A program made the position numbers and the translations under genes. A DNA stretch of 64,000 nucleotides from JAFKFJ01 sp963786445. GTDB lineage: Bacteria; Pseudomonadota; Alphaproteobacteria; Acetobacterales; Acetobacteraceae. Shown one piece after another: positions 49,568-57,380 of the stretch. A model generated the notes under the pieces. It saw nothing but the letters and a program-made list of their open reading frames with translations, searched no databases and was not told the origin of the DNA. The stretch spans positions 62,001-126,000 of the forward strand of contig CAWAZU010000001.1 of the NCBI GenBank assembly GCA_963786445.1. Direction: 5' to 3'. Within the stretch, counting starts at the first letter, position 1. Every line of letters starts with the position of its first letter.

Positions 49568-50627
49568 GAGCGCGTGTCTGCTGACTGGAATCGGGAGCCT
49601 TGCGGCGCGGCGGCGGAGTGTGATTCGTAGGTCTCCGGTTGATTGAGCCGGAGGGAGCGATGCTTTGGCGGCGCGGGAAGGCCTATTCGCAGGATTTGCG
49701 GGAGCGCGTGTTGGCGGCGGCTGACGAGGGTCGGCGCGTTGGTCAGATTGCCACGATGCTCCGGGTCAGTGTTTCCTATGTCTCGAAGGTGCTGAGCCGG
49801 CGGCAGCAGACGGGCGCGACGACGGCGTTGCCGCAACGCTGTCACGTGCCGCGCAAGCTGGCGGGTCTGCACGATGCGATCGGCGCACGGGTGCGGGCTT
49901 GCCCGGACGCGACGCTGGTGGAATTGCGCAGCTGGCTGGAGAAGACGCATCAAGTGACGGCCAGCACCGGGCTTTTGTGCAAGACGCTGGCGGAGCTTGA
50001 GCTGACATACAAAAAAAGTCGCTGCATGCCGCCGAGCAGAGCCGGCCGGACGTTGCCAAGGCACGCAGCGAATGGCGCGACCGCCAACCTGGCCTGACCC
50101 CGCGCAGGCTGGTGTTCATCGATGAGACCTGGATCAAGACCAATATGACCCGGGCCTATGGCCGGGCGCCGCGCGGACAGCGCCTGGTCGCCGCCGTGCC
50201 GCATGGCCACTGGAAGACCTCCACCGTCGTTGCGGCCCTGCGCTGCGAGGGCGTCACCGCCGCCGGCGTGTTCGACGGGGCGATCAACGGCGAGACATCC
50301 TCGCGTTCGTCGAACAGGTTCTGGTGCCGACGCTCAAGCCGGGGGATGTGGTGATCATGGACAATCTCGGCTCGCACAAGGTCGCCGGCGTGCGCGAGAC
50401 GATCGAGGCTGCTGGCGCCAGCCTGCTGTCCTGCCCGCCTACAGCCCCGATCTGAACCCGATCGAAATGGCCTTCGCCAAACTGAAGGCGCTGCTACGAG
50501 CGCGCGCCATCCGCACGGTCGAGGCACTCTGGAACGCCCTTAGGCCACTCATCGACTGTTTCACGCCAGACGAGTGCGCCAATTTCCTCCGCCACGCTGG
50601 CTATTTCCAGTCAGCGTGACGGCGCTC
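49568..50627 (+). mobile_element. Second IS630 family insertion sequence, decayed
   Basis: The ends are imperfect inverted repeats: GAGCGCGTGTCTGCTGACTG on the left, and on the right the complement of GAGCGCCGTCACGCTGACTG. TA flanks both ends (49566-49567 and 50628-50629). The single transposase gene inside is broken in three places. This element is unrelated in sequence to the neighbouring intact IS630. Confidence 0.83.
49660..50619 (+). pseudogene. IS630 family transposase with one slippery site and two further frameshifts
   Basis: From ATG 49660: AYSQDLRERVLAAADEGRRV and VSVSYVSKVLSRRQQTGATT (helix-turn-helix). At an A7 tract (50011-50017) the frame must move -1 to read SLHAAEQSRPDVAKARSEWR, LVFIDETWIKTNMTRAYGRA (first Asp) and VVAALRCEGVTAAGVFDGAI. 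Missing bases near 50298 and 50431 then displace VLVPTLKPGDVVIMDNLGSH (second Asp) and PAYSPDLNPIEMAFAKLKAL (final Glu). The A7 shift may be programmed; the other two inactivate the gene unless they are sequencing errors. Confidence 0.82.
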
Positions 50628-50630
50628 TAG

Positions 50631-50694
50631 CTAGCTCGCACCCCGCGTGATACCCTCGCATCGGTTATGATGATACCTTTCTAACCAAACTCCT
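50631..50694. repeat. 64-bp direct repeat, right copy
   Basis: Identical to 49503-49566 and separated from the right end of the decayed IS630 by a TAG. Beyond it the sequence becomes CGCCTCCTTCGCACC, unrelated to the left flank. The gap to the next gene (about 95 bases) shows no clear terminator. Confidence 0.85.
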
Positions 50695-50790
50695 CGCCTC
50701 CTTCGCACCAGCTCAAATGCGATAGCCCTGCGCGTCAGGCCGCTCATCATTGCGCGCCGTTACAGCTACAGACATTCTGCTGCGGGCGGC

Positions 50791-51483
50791 TCACATCCCC
50801 AGGTACTCTGCCACGATGCTCGGATCGGCGAGTTCCTGGGGGTGGACTGTCGCGATGATGCGGCCGCGCTGGATGATGAGGATCCTGCTCGCCAGCGCAG
50901 AGATGAAGTGCAGGTCTTGCTCGACCAGCAGAATGGTCAGCCCGAGCGCGTGCTGCAGTCGGCGCAGGATGTCGATGATATCGCGAACGATCGAGGGCTG
51001 GATGCCCTCGGTCGGCTCGTCGAGGAGCACCAGGCCGGGCCGGCCGATCAAACAGCGGGCGAGCGCCAGCAGCTGCTGCTGCCCGCCCGACAGCGCCGCG
51101 CCCGGACGGTCGAGCAGCGGCTCCAGCGCCGGGAAGTAGTCCAGCATCTCGCGCAGCCTGCCCCGTCCGCCGCGTGCCACCTCGCCCAGCAGCAGGTTCT
51201 CGCGCACGGTCAGCTGTGGAAATATCTGGCGGCCCTGCGGCACGTATCCGACGCCGAGCCGGGCGCGGCGCGCCATGCCGGTGCGCGTGACGTCGCGCCC
51301 GTCGAGGCGGATTTCGCCGCCGCTCGCGCGCAACTCGCCGATCAACGTGCGAAGCAGCGTGGTCTTGCCCATGCCATTGTGGCCGAGAACGCCCACGACT
51401 TCGCCTTGCGCCATCGAGAAGGTGATGCCGTCGAGGATCGGGATACGGCCGTAACCGCTCCGCAGCTCGCGCACGTCAAGCAT
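50791..51483 (-). CDS. ABC transporter ATP-binding protein (UrtE/LivF type)
   Basis: A 230-residue ATPase. Walker A GHNGMGKTT (residues about 34-42, the HNGMGKTT variant typical of UrtE), Q-loop VGYVPQGRQIFPQLTVRENL, signature LSGGQQQLLALARCL, Walker B LVLLDEPTEGIQPSIV and H-loop LLVEQDLHFI. It is the last gene of a five-gene importer and overlaps the UrtD-like ATPase gene by 8 bases. The closest relatives by motif are urea/amide importers, which fits the amidases downstream. Confidence 0.9.
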   Translation of the reverse strand: MLDVRELRSGYGRIPILDGITFSMAQGEVVGVLGHNGMGKTTLLRTLIGELRASGGEIRLDGRDVTRTGMARRARLGVGYVPQGRQIFPQLTVRENLLLGEVARGGRGRLREMLDYFPALEPLLDRPGAALSGGQQQLLALARCLIGRPGLVLLDEPTEGIQPSIVRDIIDILRRLQHALGLTILLVEQDLHFISALASRILIIQRGRIIATVHPQELADPSIVAEYLGM

Positions 51484-52198
51484 TCCCGGTCCCCAGATAG
51501 ACCTCGCGTACCATCGGATTGCGCTGCACGTTGGCCATCGTGTCCTCGACCAGGATGTGTCCCTGGTGGAACACCGTGACCATGCCGGCAATATCGCGGA
51601 TGAACTGCATGTCGTGCTCGACGACCACAAGACTGGCGGTCTGATTGAGTTCGCGGATGAGGCTGGCGGCGCGCACGACCTCCGCCTGGCTCATGCCGGC
51701 GGTGGGTTCGTCGAGCAGGATGAGTTGCGGCTGCATCGCGATCACCATCCCGAACTCGACCCATTGCCGCTGGCCATGCGCCAGCAGCCCGACCGGTAGA
51801 TGGGCGATCGCGCCGAGCCCCAGACGCTCAATCAAGGCGTCGGCCACCGGATGCGCGCCGCGCACGCCGTGCCGTGACGCCCCGGCGAGCCACATGCTTT
51901 CATAGGCCGACACGCCGTCGAATACGCTCGGCACCTGATTCTTGATGCCGATACCGAGCCGGCTGATCTCGTGCTGCTCCTTCTCCGTGATGTCCCTCCC
52001 GCGGAAAAGGATGCGGCCGCGCGAGGGCCGCAGCTGCGCCGTCAGGATCTTGAAGAACGTGCTCTTGCCGGCTCCGTTCGGCCCGATCAGGCAGCGCAGC
52101 TCGCCGAGGCCGAGGCGGAAGTCCACCCCGGCAAGGGCGCGGACGCCGCCGAACAGTCTCTCGAGCCCGCGGACCTCAAGCAGGGGCGCGTCGCTCAT
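51476..52198 (-). CDS. ABC transporter ATP-binding protein (UrtD/LivG type)
   Basis: A 240-residue ATPase. Walker A GPNGAGKST near residue 34, Q-loop GIGIKNQVPSVFDGVSAYES, the unusual signature LLAHGQRQWVEFGMVIAMQ (LAHG-Q-QWLEIGM is the UrtD form), Walker B LILLDEPTAGMSQAEVV and H-loop VVVEHDMQFI. The LAHGxxQ motif separates urea-type UrtD from LivG proteins with LSxGQ. The ATG overlaps the permease stop (ATGA). Confidence 0.9.
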   Translation of the reverse strand: MSDAPLLEVRGLERLFGGVRALAGVDFRLGLGELRCLIGPNGAGKSTFFKILTAQLRPSRGRILFRGRDITEKEQHEISRLGIGIKNQVPSVFDGVSAYESMWLAGASRHGVRGAHPVADALIERLGLGAIAHLPVGLLAHGQRQWVEFGMVIAMQPQLILLDEPTAGMSQAEVVRAASLIRELNQTASLVVVEHDMQFIRDIAGMVTVFHQGHILVEDTMANVQRNPMVREVYLGTGNA

Positions 52199-53226
52199 CT
52201 GATCCGCATCGGCCACGGCCGGCGCCGGACCGCCTCGCGGAGGGCGGACCAGAGGCCGGGCAGGATGCCTTCCTTGAACACCAGCACTGCGACCATGAGG
52301 ATCAGCCCAAGCACCACCGTTACCTGGCCGACGGCCGCGGTGCCGAGTGCCGCCGTCAGGTACTGGATGATCGCGCAACCGATGATCGGGCCGGCCAGCG
52401 TCGTGCGCCCACCGACGATCACCCAGATGAGGATCTGCGCGCTCTGGCCGAGGCTGAACATTTCCGGCGACACGAAATTGCCCCACACGGCGTAGAGCGC
52501 GCCGGCCAGGCCGGAGATCGCACCGGCGAACACGAAGGCGCTCAGCTTGTAGATGCGGCCGTCGTAGCCCAGCAACGCGGCCCGCTGCTCGTTCTCACGG
52601 ATGGCGACGAGCACGCGGCCCCAGCGATGCCGCAGCAGCAGCGCGAGGCCGACATAGATGACGGCGAGACACGCAATCGACAGGTAGAACACACCCGCAA
52701 GATCGAACGTGGCATCGGCGCTCCAAGGCACGTTCAGCGACGGCACCGTCGGAATGCCGTTCTGGCCGCCGAGCCGGACACTGCCAATCACGTACTGGTC
52801 GCCCGAGGTGGCCCGCATCGTCTTCTCGAGGATCAGCGTGACGACCAGCGTGATGACGCTGAGATAGACGTCGCCGATGCGCCCGTAGATGACGAAGTAG
52901 CCGACGACCGCGGCAAAGATCGCCGGCAGGACGATCGCCGCGAGCAGGGGTAGGGAGGTCTGGTCGAGGTTGAGGGCGCCGATCGCGTAGGTGTAGCCGC
53001 CAAGCCCGAAGAAGGCGGTCTGTCCAAAGCTGAGGATGCCGACGAAGCCCCACAGGAAGCCTTCGCCCAGGCCGAGCAGCGACAGGATGGCGATGACCGA
53101 TAGCTGGAGCAGGGCATAGTCCGAGACGACGGCCGGCAAGCTGAGCGCGACGACGAGCGCAACGGCGACGGTGCACCACCATGCCGGATGCGGCCATCCG
53201 CCGCGGCTGCCCGGCGGTCGTGCCAC
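52195..53226 (-). CDS. Branched-chain amino acid/urea-type ABC permease (UrtC/LivM type)
   Basis: About 343 residues with eight to ten helices. LGLGEGFLWGFVGILSFGQT is the LivM/UrtC signature, followed by YAIGALNLDQTSLPLLAAIV, GRIGDVYLSVITLVVTLILE, the coupling loop RVLVAIRENEQRAALLGYDG and IWVIVGGRTTLAGPIIGCAI. The GTG at 53226 follows the LivH-type stop by 2 bases; an upstream in-frame extension exists but overlaps the previous gene. The loop GSVRLGGQNGIPTVPSLNVP is the long periplasmic loop of the family. Confidence 0.87.
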   Translation of the reverse strand: MARPPGSRGGWPHPAWWCTVAVALVVALSLPAVVSDYALLQLSVIAILSLLGLGEGFLWGFVGILSFGQTAFFGLGGYTYAIGALNLDQTSLPLLAAIVLPAIFAAVVGYFVIYGRIGDVYLSVITLVVTLILEKTMRATSGDQYVIGSVRLGGQNGIPTVPSLNVPWSADATFDLAGVFYLSIACLAVIYVGLALLLRHRWGRVLVAIRENEQRAALLGYDGRIYKLSAFVFAGAISGLAGALYAVWGNFVSPEMFSLGQSAQILIWVIVGGRTTLAGPIIGCAIIQYLTAALGTAAVGQVTVVLGLILMVAVLVFKEGILPGLWSALREAVRRRPWPMRIR

Positions 53227-53228
53227 GC

Positions 53229-54089
53229 TCAGACGCCCCGTCGCAAGCGGCCGGTGATGCCGAGCGGCAGGAATCGGAGCAGTGCGATCGCGACCGCCAG
53301 CACGCAAACGTCACCGACGACCGAGTTGACGAGGTAGTCCACCGTGCCCGAGATCCCGCCGAACAGCGCGGATGCCGACACTGTGCCGAGCAACGCCATC
53401 GGTCCGCCAACAATCACGGTGATGAACACCTTGGCGATGAAGAACGACCCCATGGTCGGCGAGACGCCGGAGAGCGGCGCGATGATCGCGCCCGCCAGCC
53501 CGGTCAGCGCGGAACCGAACCCGAAGGTAAGCATGTAGACGATGTCAGGCGGAATGCCGAGCGCGGCGGCCATCACAGGGTTCTGCATCGTGCCGCGCGC
53601 CACCAGCCCCGCCGTCGTGAAGCGCAGCAGCGCGTAGGTGAGGGCGAGCGCGCCGAGCGCGAGGCCGATCAGGACGAGGCTGTAGACAGGAACACCATAG
53701 CTGCCGATCGCCATATTGCCGAACGGTGCAGAAATGCTCTCGGTGGTCGGCCCCATGATGATGGTCGTGCAGCCGACGATGAACATGCTGAGTCCCCAGG
53801 TTGCCAGCAGCGTGTCGACCAGCCGGCCATAGAGGAAGCGGATGAGCACGCGTTCGACGATGACCCCGAACACACCGACCGCCAGCATGGCAAGCACGAA
53901 AGCGGCCCACAGGTTGATGCCATGCTTAGCGGCGAGATTGCAGCAGTAGGCGCCGAGCATGATGAACTCGCCCTGCGCCAGGTTGATCACGCGCATCATC
54001 CCGAAGATCACGGCCAAACCGAGGCTGATGAGGATGAGGAAAGCGACGGCATAGCCGACCTGGTAGAGCAGGATGATCGCCTGTTGCAC
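53229..54089 (-). CDS. Branched-chain amino acid/urea-type ABC permease (UrtB/LivH type)
   Basis: About 286 residues. ISLGLAVIFGMMRVINLAQG and EFIMLGAYCCNLAAKHGINL are the LivH/UrtB hallmark near the N-terminus. RGTMQNPVMAAALGIPPDIV is the coupling loop to the ATPases, then FGFGSALTGLAGAIIAPLSG. The GTG start at 54089 has AAGGA about 9 bases upstream; an earlier in-frame start at 54167 seems less likely because it would add a basic non-membrane lead. It pairs with the UrtC-like permease. Confidence 0.87.
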   Translation of the reverse strand: MQQAIILLYQVGYAVAFLILISLGLAVIFGMMRVINLAQGEFIMLGAYCCNLAAKHGINLWAAFVLAMLAVGVFGVIVERVLIRFLYGRLVDTLLATWGLSMFIVGCTTIIMGPTTESISAPFGNMAIGSYGVPVYSLVLIGLALGALALTYALLRFTTAGLVARGTMQNPVMAAALGIPPDIVYMLTFGFGSALTGLAGAIIAPLSGVSPTMGSFFIAKVFITVIVGGPMALLGTVSASALFGGISGTVDYLVNSVVGDVCVLAVAIALLRFLPLGITGRLRRGV

Positions 54090-54180
54090 GCCGCGCGTCC
54101 TTATCGTCGTCAAGCGGGGAGATCCGGCCGCCCGCAGCCGCCGCGACGGGCGACGGCAGCGGGTCACGCAACAGCCAGCG

Positions 54181-55426
54181 TCAGAGCTTGATCTCGAACT
54201 GCTTGTTGGTGTTGGGATACTTGATCAGGTTGCAGACGCTCTGGGTGTCGATGGGCTGCAATTGCGAGAACGACTGCAGCACGGTGAAGCTGTGCTCGCG
54301 GTTGCCGACCGCGAGGTGCAGGTCGCGGCTGACGTGGTGGGTCTGCGGATCGATCTTGACGAGACCGCTTGGCCCGTTGACGGAGATGCCCGTATCGAGT
54401 GCGCGGATCACCTTCTCGTGCTCCACCGACCCCGCCTTCTTCACGCCTTCTGCCCAGAGCTTCACGCCGACATAGCCATATTCGGCATATTCCGGCACGT
54501 ACCTGGTACTTGCCGGGGAATTTCTTGTTCATCGCGTCGAGGAATGCCTTGTTCTCCGGCGACGCGATGGTCGGCAGGTAGGAGGCGCAGATCAGAATGC
54601 CGTCGTTCTCCTCTGGGCTCAGCTGCGTGTGCTCCAGCCCCAGCCCATAGGTGCTGCTGGCGATCGGCATGTCCTTCTTCGCACCACTGGCCGCGTACTG
54701 CCGGTAGAACGACATGTGCGCCGCACCCACCAGGGCAGAGAACACGAAATTCGGCTTCTTCTCCTGGATGCGCGCGATCACTGGGCTGAAGTTGTTGACG
54801 TCGAGCGGGAAGAACTCCACGGCCACGTCCTGCCCGCCCTGTTCGCGGAGGAACTTCTGCACCCACTTCGCCGTTATGGTTCCGTAGTTGTAGTCGGCGG
54901 CCAGGATATATCCCTTCTTGCCGAACCGCTTGACCGCAGCCGGAACAAGAACCTGGAGCTGCTGCCCAGGAGTTAGGCCGGTGTTGTAGAAGAGCCGGTC
55001 GCAGACCCCGCCTTCGTACAGCGAGTTGTAGAAATAGAGCCCCTTGTAGCGATGCACGATCGGCCGCATCACCTCGCGCGATGAACTGGTGACACCGCCC
55101 ATCAGGATGTCCACCTTGTCCTGCAGCAGCGCCTTGGTGGTGTACTCCGCGTTCAGTTGGTTGTTCGACTGAGAATCGTAGAACAGCAGCTGGACGGGGC
55201 GACCGATCAGGCCACCCGCCGCGTTCAGCTCGTCGATCGCCAGCGCGGTCGCATCGATCTGTCCGAGGCAGTAGATGTTCAACCCGCCCGTCTTGTCGAG
55301 AATGTTGCCGAGCTTGACCGGCGGCGTCGCGGCCAGCCCGGCGGAGCGGAGCAGGTCCGTCGCGCTGGCATAGCCCAGCGCCCCCGTCGCGGTACGGAAG
55401 AGTTGCCGTCTCGTGAACGATGTCAT
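54181..55426 (-). pseudogene. Urea/amide-type ABC transporter substrate-binding protein, frameshifted near its C-terminus
   Basis: ATG 55426 with a GGGGGAAAT ribosome site encodes a Tat-like signal (FTRRQLFRTATGALGYASA) and an AmiC/UrtA-type receptor: VKLGNILDKTGGLNIYCLGQ, VDILMGGVTSSSREVMRPIV, YILAADYNYGTITAKWVQKF, LGLEHTQLSPEENDGILICA. After KKFPGKYQV (base about 54505) the frame is lost; PEYAEYGYVGVKLWAEGVKK to the true stop at 54181 is in another frame. Four extra bases (a repeated GTAC) fit the break. It heads the importer operon. As written the last quarter of the fold would be replaced. Confidence 0.82.
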
Positions 55427-55540
55427 ATTTCCCCCTGATTCCGGTTGCCGGTTGCCGACCCACGATCCGTCATGTGACGGCGCGCCGCCGCGTTGAGTCG
55501 CGCCACGGCCGGCACGTGCCATGCACGGACCCGCCCGCTC

Positions 55541-57064
55541 TCATCGCATTCGCCAGATGCCGGTGCCTTCGAGCGCCTGGGCCGCCCGGATCAGCGTGGC
55601 TTCTTCGAAGTGCCGTCCCACCAGCATCAGCCCGACAGGCAGGCCGTTCACCTTGCCGCAGGGAACGGTGAATGCCGGATGCCCGCTTACGTCGAACGGA
55701 CACGTATTGTGCTGCATGTTGAGTGCGCGATCGACATAGACTTCGCGCGGCGCGTTGGCCGGCGGGATCTCGGTCGCCGGGAACGGGATCGTCGGCATCG
55801 CCAGGATGTCGCAGTGTTGCAGTGCGCGGTCGTACGCGGCCCGCAGCAGCACGCGCAGATTCTGCGCCTTGGCGTGGTAGCGGTTGTGGTAGTTGCGGTG
55901 CATGTATTCGCCGAGCAGCAGCACGAGCTTTACAGTCTCGGAAACGTCGTCCGGTCGCGACCGCCAGCCCCGCGCGAAGGCCTCCTGGAGCGACGTCGTG
56001 TAGTAGCCGGACCAGTTGTTCCCCATCGCGTAGCCTTTTATCATCTGTTCGGCGGCGCCTTCCAGTATCACGCCCGTCCAGATGTGCGGCCCCTCGAAGT
56101 GCATGGGGACCGAGACGTCCTCGACGACCGCGCCCAGCCGTGCAAGTGCGCCGATGGCTTCGCGCACGGTGGCGCTGGTGGCGGGATCGCTCTCGGGATG
56201 GGTGAAGCCCTCGGTCAGTGCACCGATCCGCAAGCCTTTCGCGCTTTCCTTGAGCGCCCCCATGTAGTCGCCGACCTTCGCCGCGATGGTGCGCGGGTCG
56301 TAGGGGTCCTGCCCTGCAATGGCCGTCAGCAGCCGCGCTACGTTCTCCGTGCTGGAGCATATCGGGCCGCAATGATCAACCGAATATGAGATGGCCATGC
56401 CGCCGGTCATCGGCACGAGGCCCCAGGTCGGCTTGAGGCCGTAAACGCCGCACCACGCGGATGGCGTGCGGATCGACCCTCCCTGGTCGCCGCCAATCGC
56501 CATCTCCACTTCGCCCGACGCCACGAGCGCCGCGCTGCCGCCCGAAGAGCCGCCAGCTGAATGCTTCGGATTGTGCGGGTTACGGATCACTCCGGTGGCA
56601 CTGGTGTGGCTGCCCGCCGAGAAGCACAGATCTTCGCATGCCGCCTTGCCGGCGATGATGCCGCCCGCCTCCAGCATTCGTGTCACGATGGTTGCGTCGA
56701 TGTCGGGGACGTAGCCCTCCAGGACCCGCGACCCGTTCATCATCGGCACGCCGGCGACGCAAAAGCAGTCCTTCACCGCGATGCGCTTGCCGGCAAGCAC
56801 GCCGCCGGCGGCGCCCTTGATCTCGGTTTTCCAGTACCAGGCGTTGTAGGGATTCTCTTCCGGCGCAGGGCGGTATCCGGGCGTGCGGGGATAGGCGACG
56901 GGCAGCTTCGGCTCGGCAAGTTCGTCGAGCCGGCCATAGGAGGCGATCGATCCCGCCATAAGCCCGCGAAAGGAGACCGCATCCTCCGCTGTCAGCGTCA
57001 TGCCGAACCCCTGCGCGAGATGCAGGACTTCCTCAGTGGTCGGCAGGCGCGGGCCGGTGCTCAT
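55541..57064 (-). CDS. Amidase (amidase-signature family)
   Basis: A 507-residue amidohydrolase. The catalytic triad is visible: Lys 98 in KRIAVKDCFCVAG, cis-Ser 173 in the AGGSSGGSAALVAS loop and nucleophile Ser 197 in GGDQGGSIRTPSAW. A distinct 80-residue N-terminal helical extension and GYRPAPEENPYNAWYWKTEI match the long Rhodococcus-type amidases linked to nitrile degradation, which hydrolyse aliphatic and aryl amides to acid and ammonia. Its start overlaps the stop of the monooxygenase-fold gene (ATGA). It is similar in organisation to the second amidase below. Confidence 0.88.
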   Translation of the reverse strand: MSTGPRLPTTEEVLHLAQGFGMTLTAEDAVSFRGLMAGSIASYGRLDELAEPKLPVAYPRTPGYRPAPEENPYNAWYWKTEIKGAAGGVLAGKRIAVKDCFCVAGVPMMNGSRVLEGYVPDIDATIVTRMLEAGGIIAGKAACEDLCFSAGSHTSATGVIRNPHNPKHSAGGSSGGSAALVASGEVEMAIGGDQGGSIRTPSAWCGVYGLKPTWGLVPMTGGMAISYSVDHCGPICSSTENVARLLTAIAGQDPYDPRTIAAKVGDYMGALKESAKGLRIGALTEGFTHPESDPATSATVREAIGALARLGAVVEDVSVPMHFEGPHIWTGVILEGAAEQMIKGYAMGNNWSGYYTTSLQEAFARGWRSRPDDVSETVKLVLLLGEYMHRNYHNRYHAKAQNLRVLLRAAYDRALQHCDILAMPTIPFPATEIPPANAPREVYVDRALNMQHNTCPFDVSGHPAFTVPCGKVNGLPVGLMLVGRHFEEATLIRAAQALEGTGIWRMR

Positions 57065-57378
57065 GTTCCCTCCTCACCGCGGTCCGTTGCCGCGAGTTCC
57101 GTGCCGATGATGACAACAGGTGCTACCACCATGAGCGGGCGCGCGATCGCGAAGAAGCGGGCGACCGTGTCGGAGGCGTTGTGCGAGTCCAGCGCCGCAC
57201 GGTCGGTGTAGCGTTCATAGGTGCACAGAACGCCACTTTCGTCCGCGCTCTTCGAGACGAAGTAGTCGATCGTGCCGGGTTCGTTTGCCTGCGCGTGTCG
57301 CATGACATCGAGCAATGCCGCCTCGACCTGCGCGGCGCTCTCCGGCTTGCAGCGCAGAATGGCGGTCAGCGCGATCAC
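57061..57378 (-). CDS. Putative quinol monooxygenase/ABM-fold protein
   Basis: A 105-residue dimeric ferredoxin-like-fold protein (antibiotic biosynthesis monooxygenase family). VIALTAILRCKPESAAQVEA, NEPGTIDYFVSKSADESGVL and CTYERYTDRAALDSHNASDT are the typical strand-helix blocks, with the conserved H in the DSHN segment. A GTG start 2 bases after the second amidase's stop is used. It lies between two amidase genes with overlaps on one side, so it belongs to the same transcript, but a role in amide use is unclear. Confidence 0.8.
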   Translation of the reverse strand: MIALTAILRCKPESAAQVEAALLDVMRHAQANEPGTIDYFVSKSADESGVLCTYERYTDRAALDSHNASDTVARFFAIARPLMVVAPVVIIGTELAATDRGEEGT

Positions 57379-57380
57379 GG

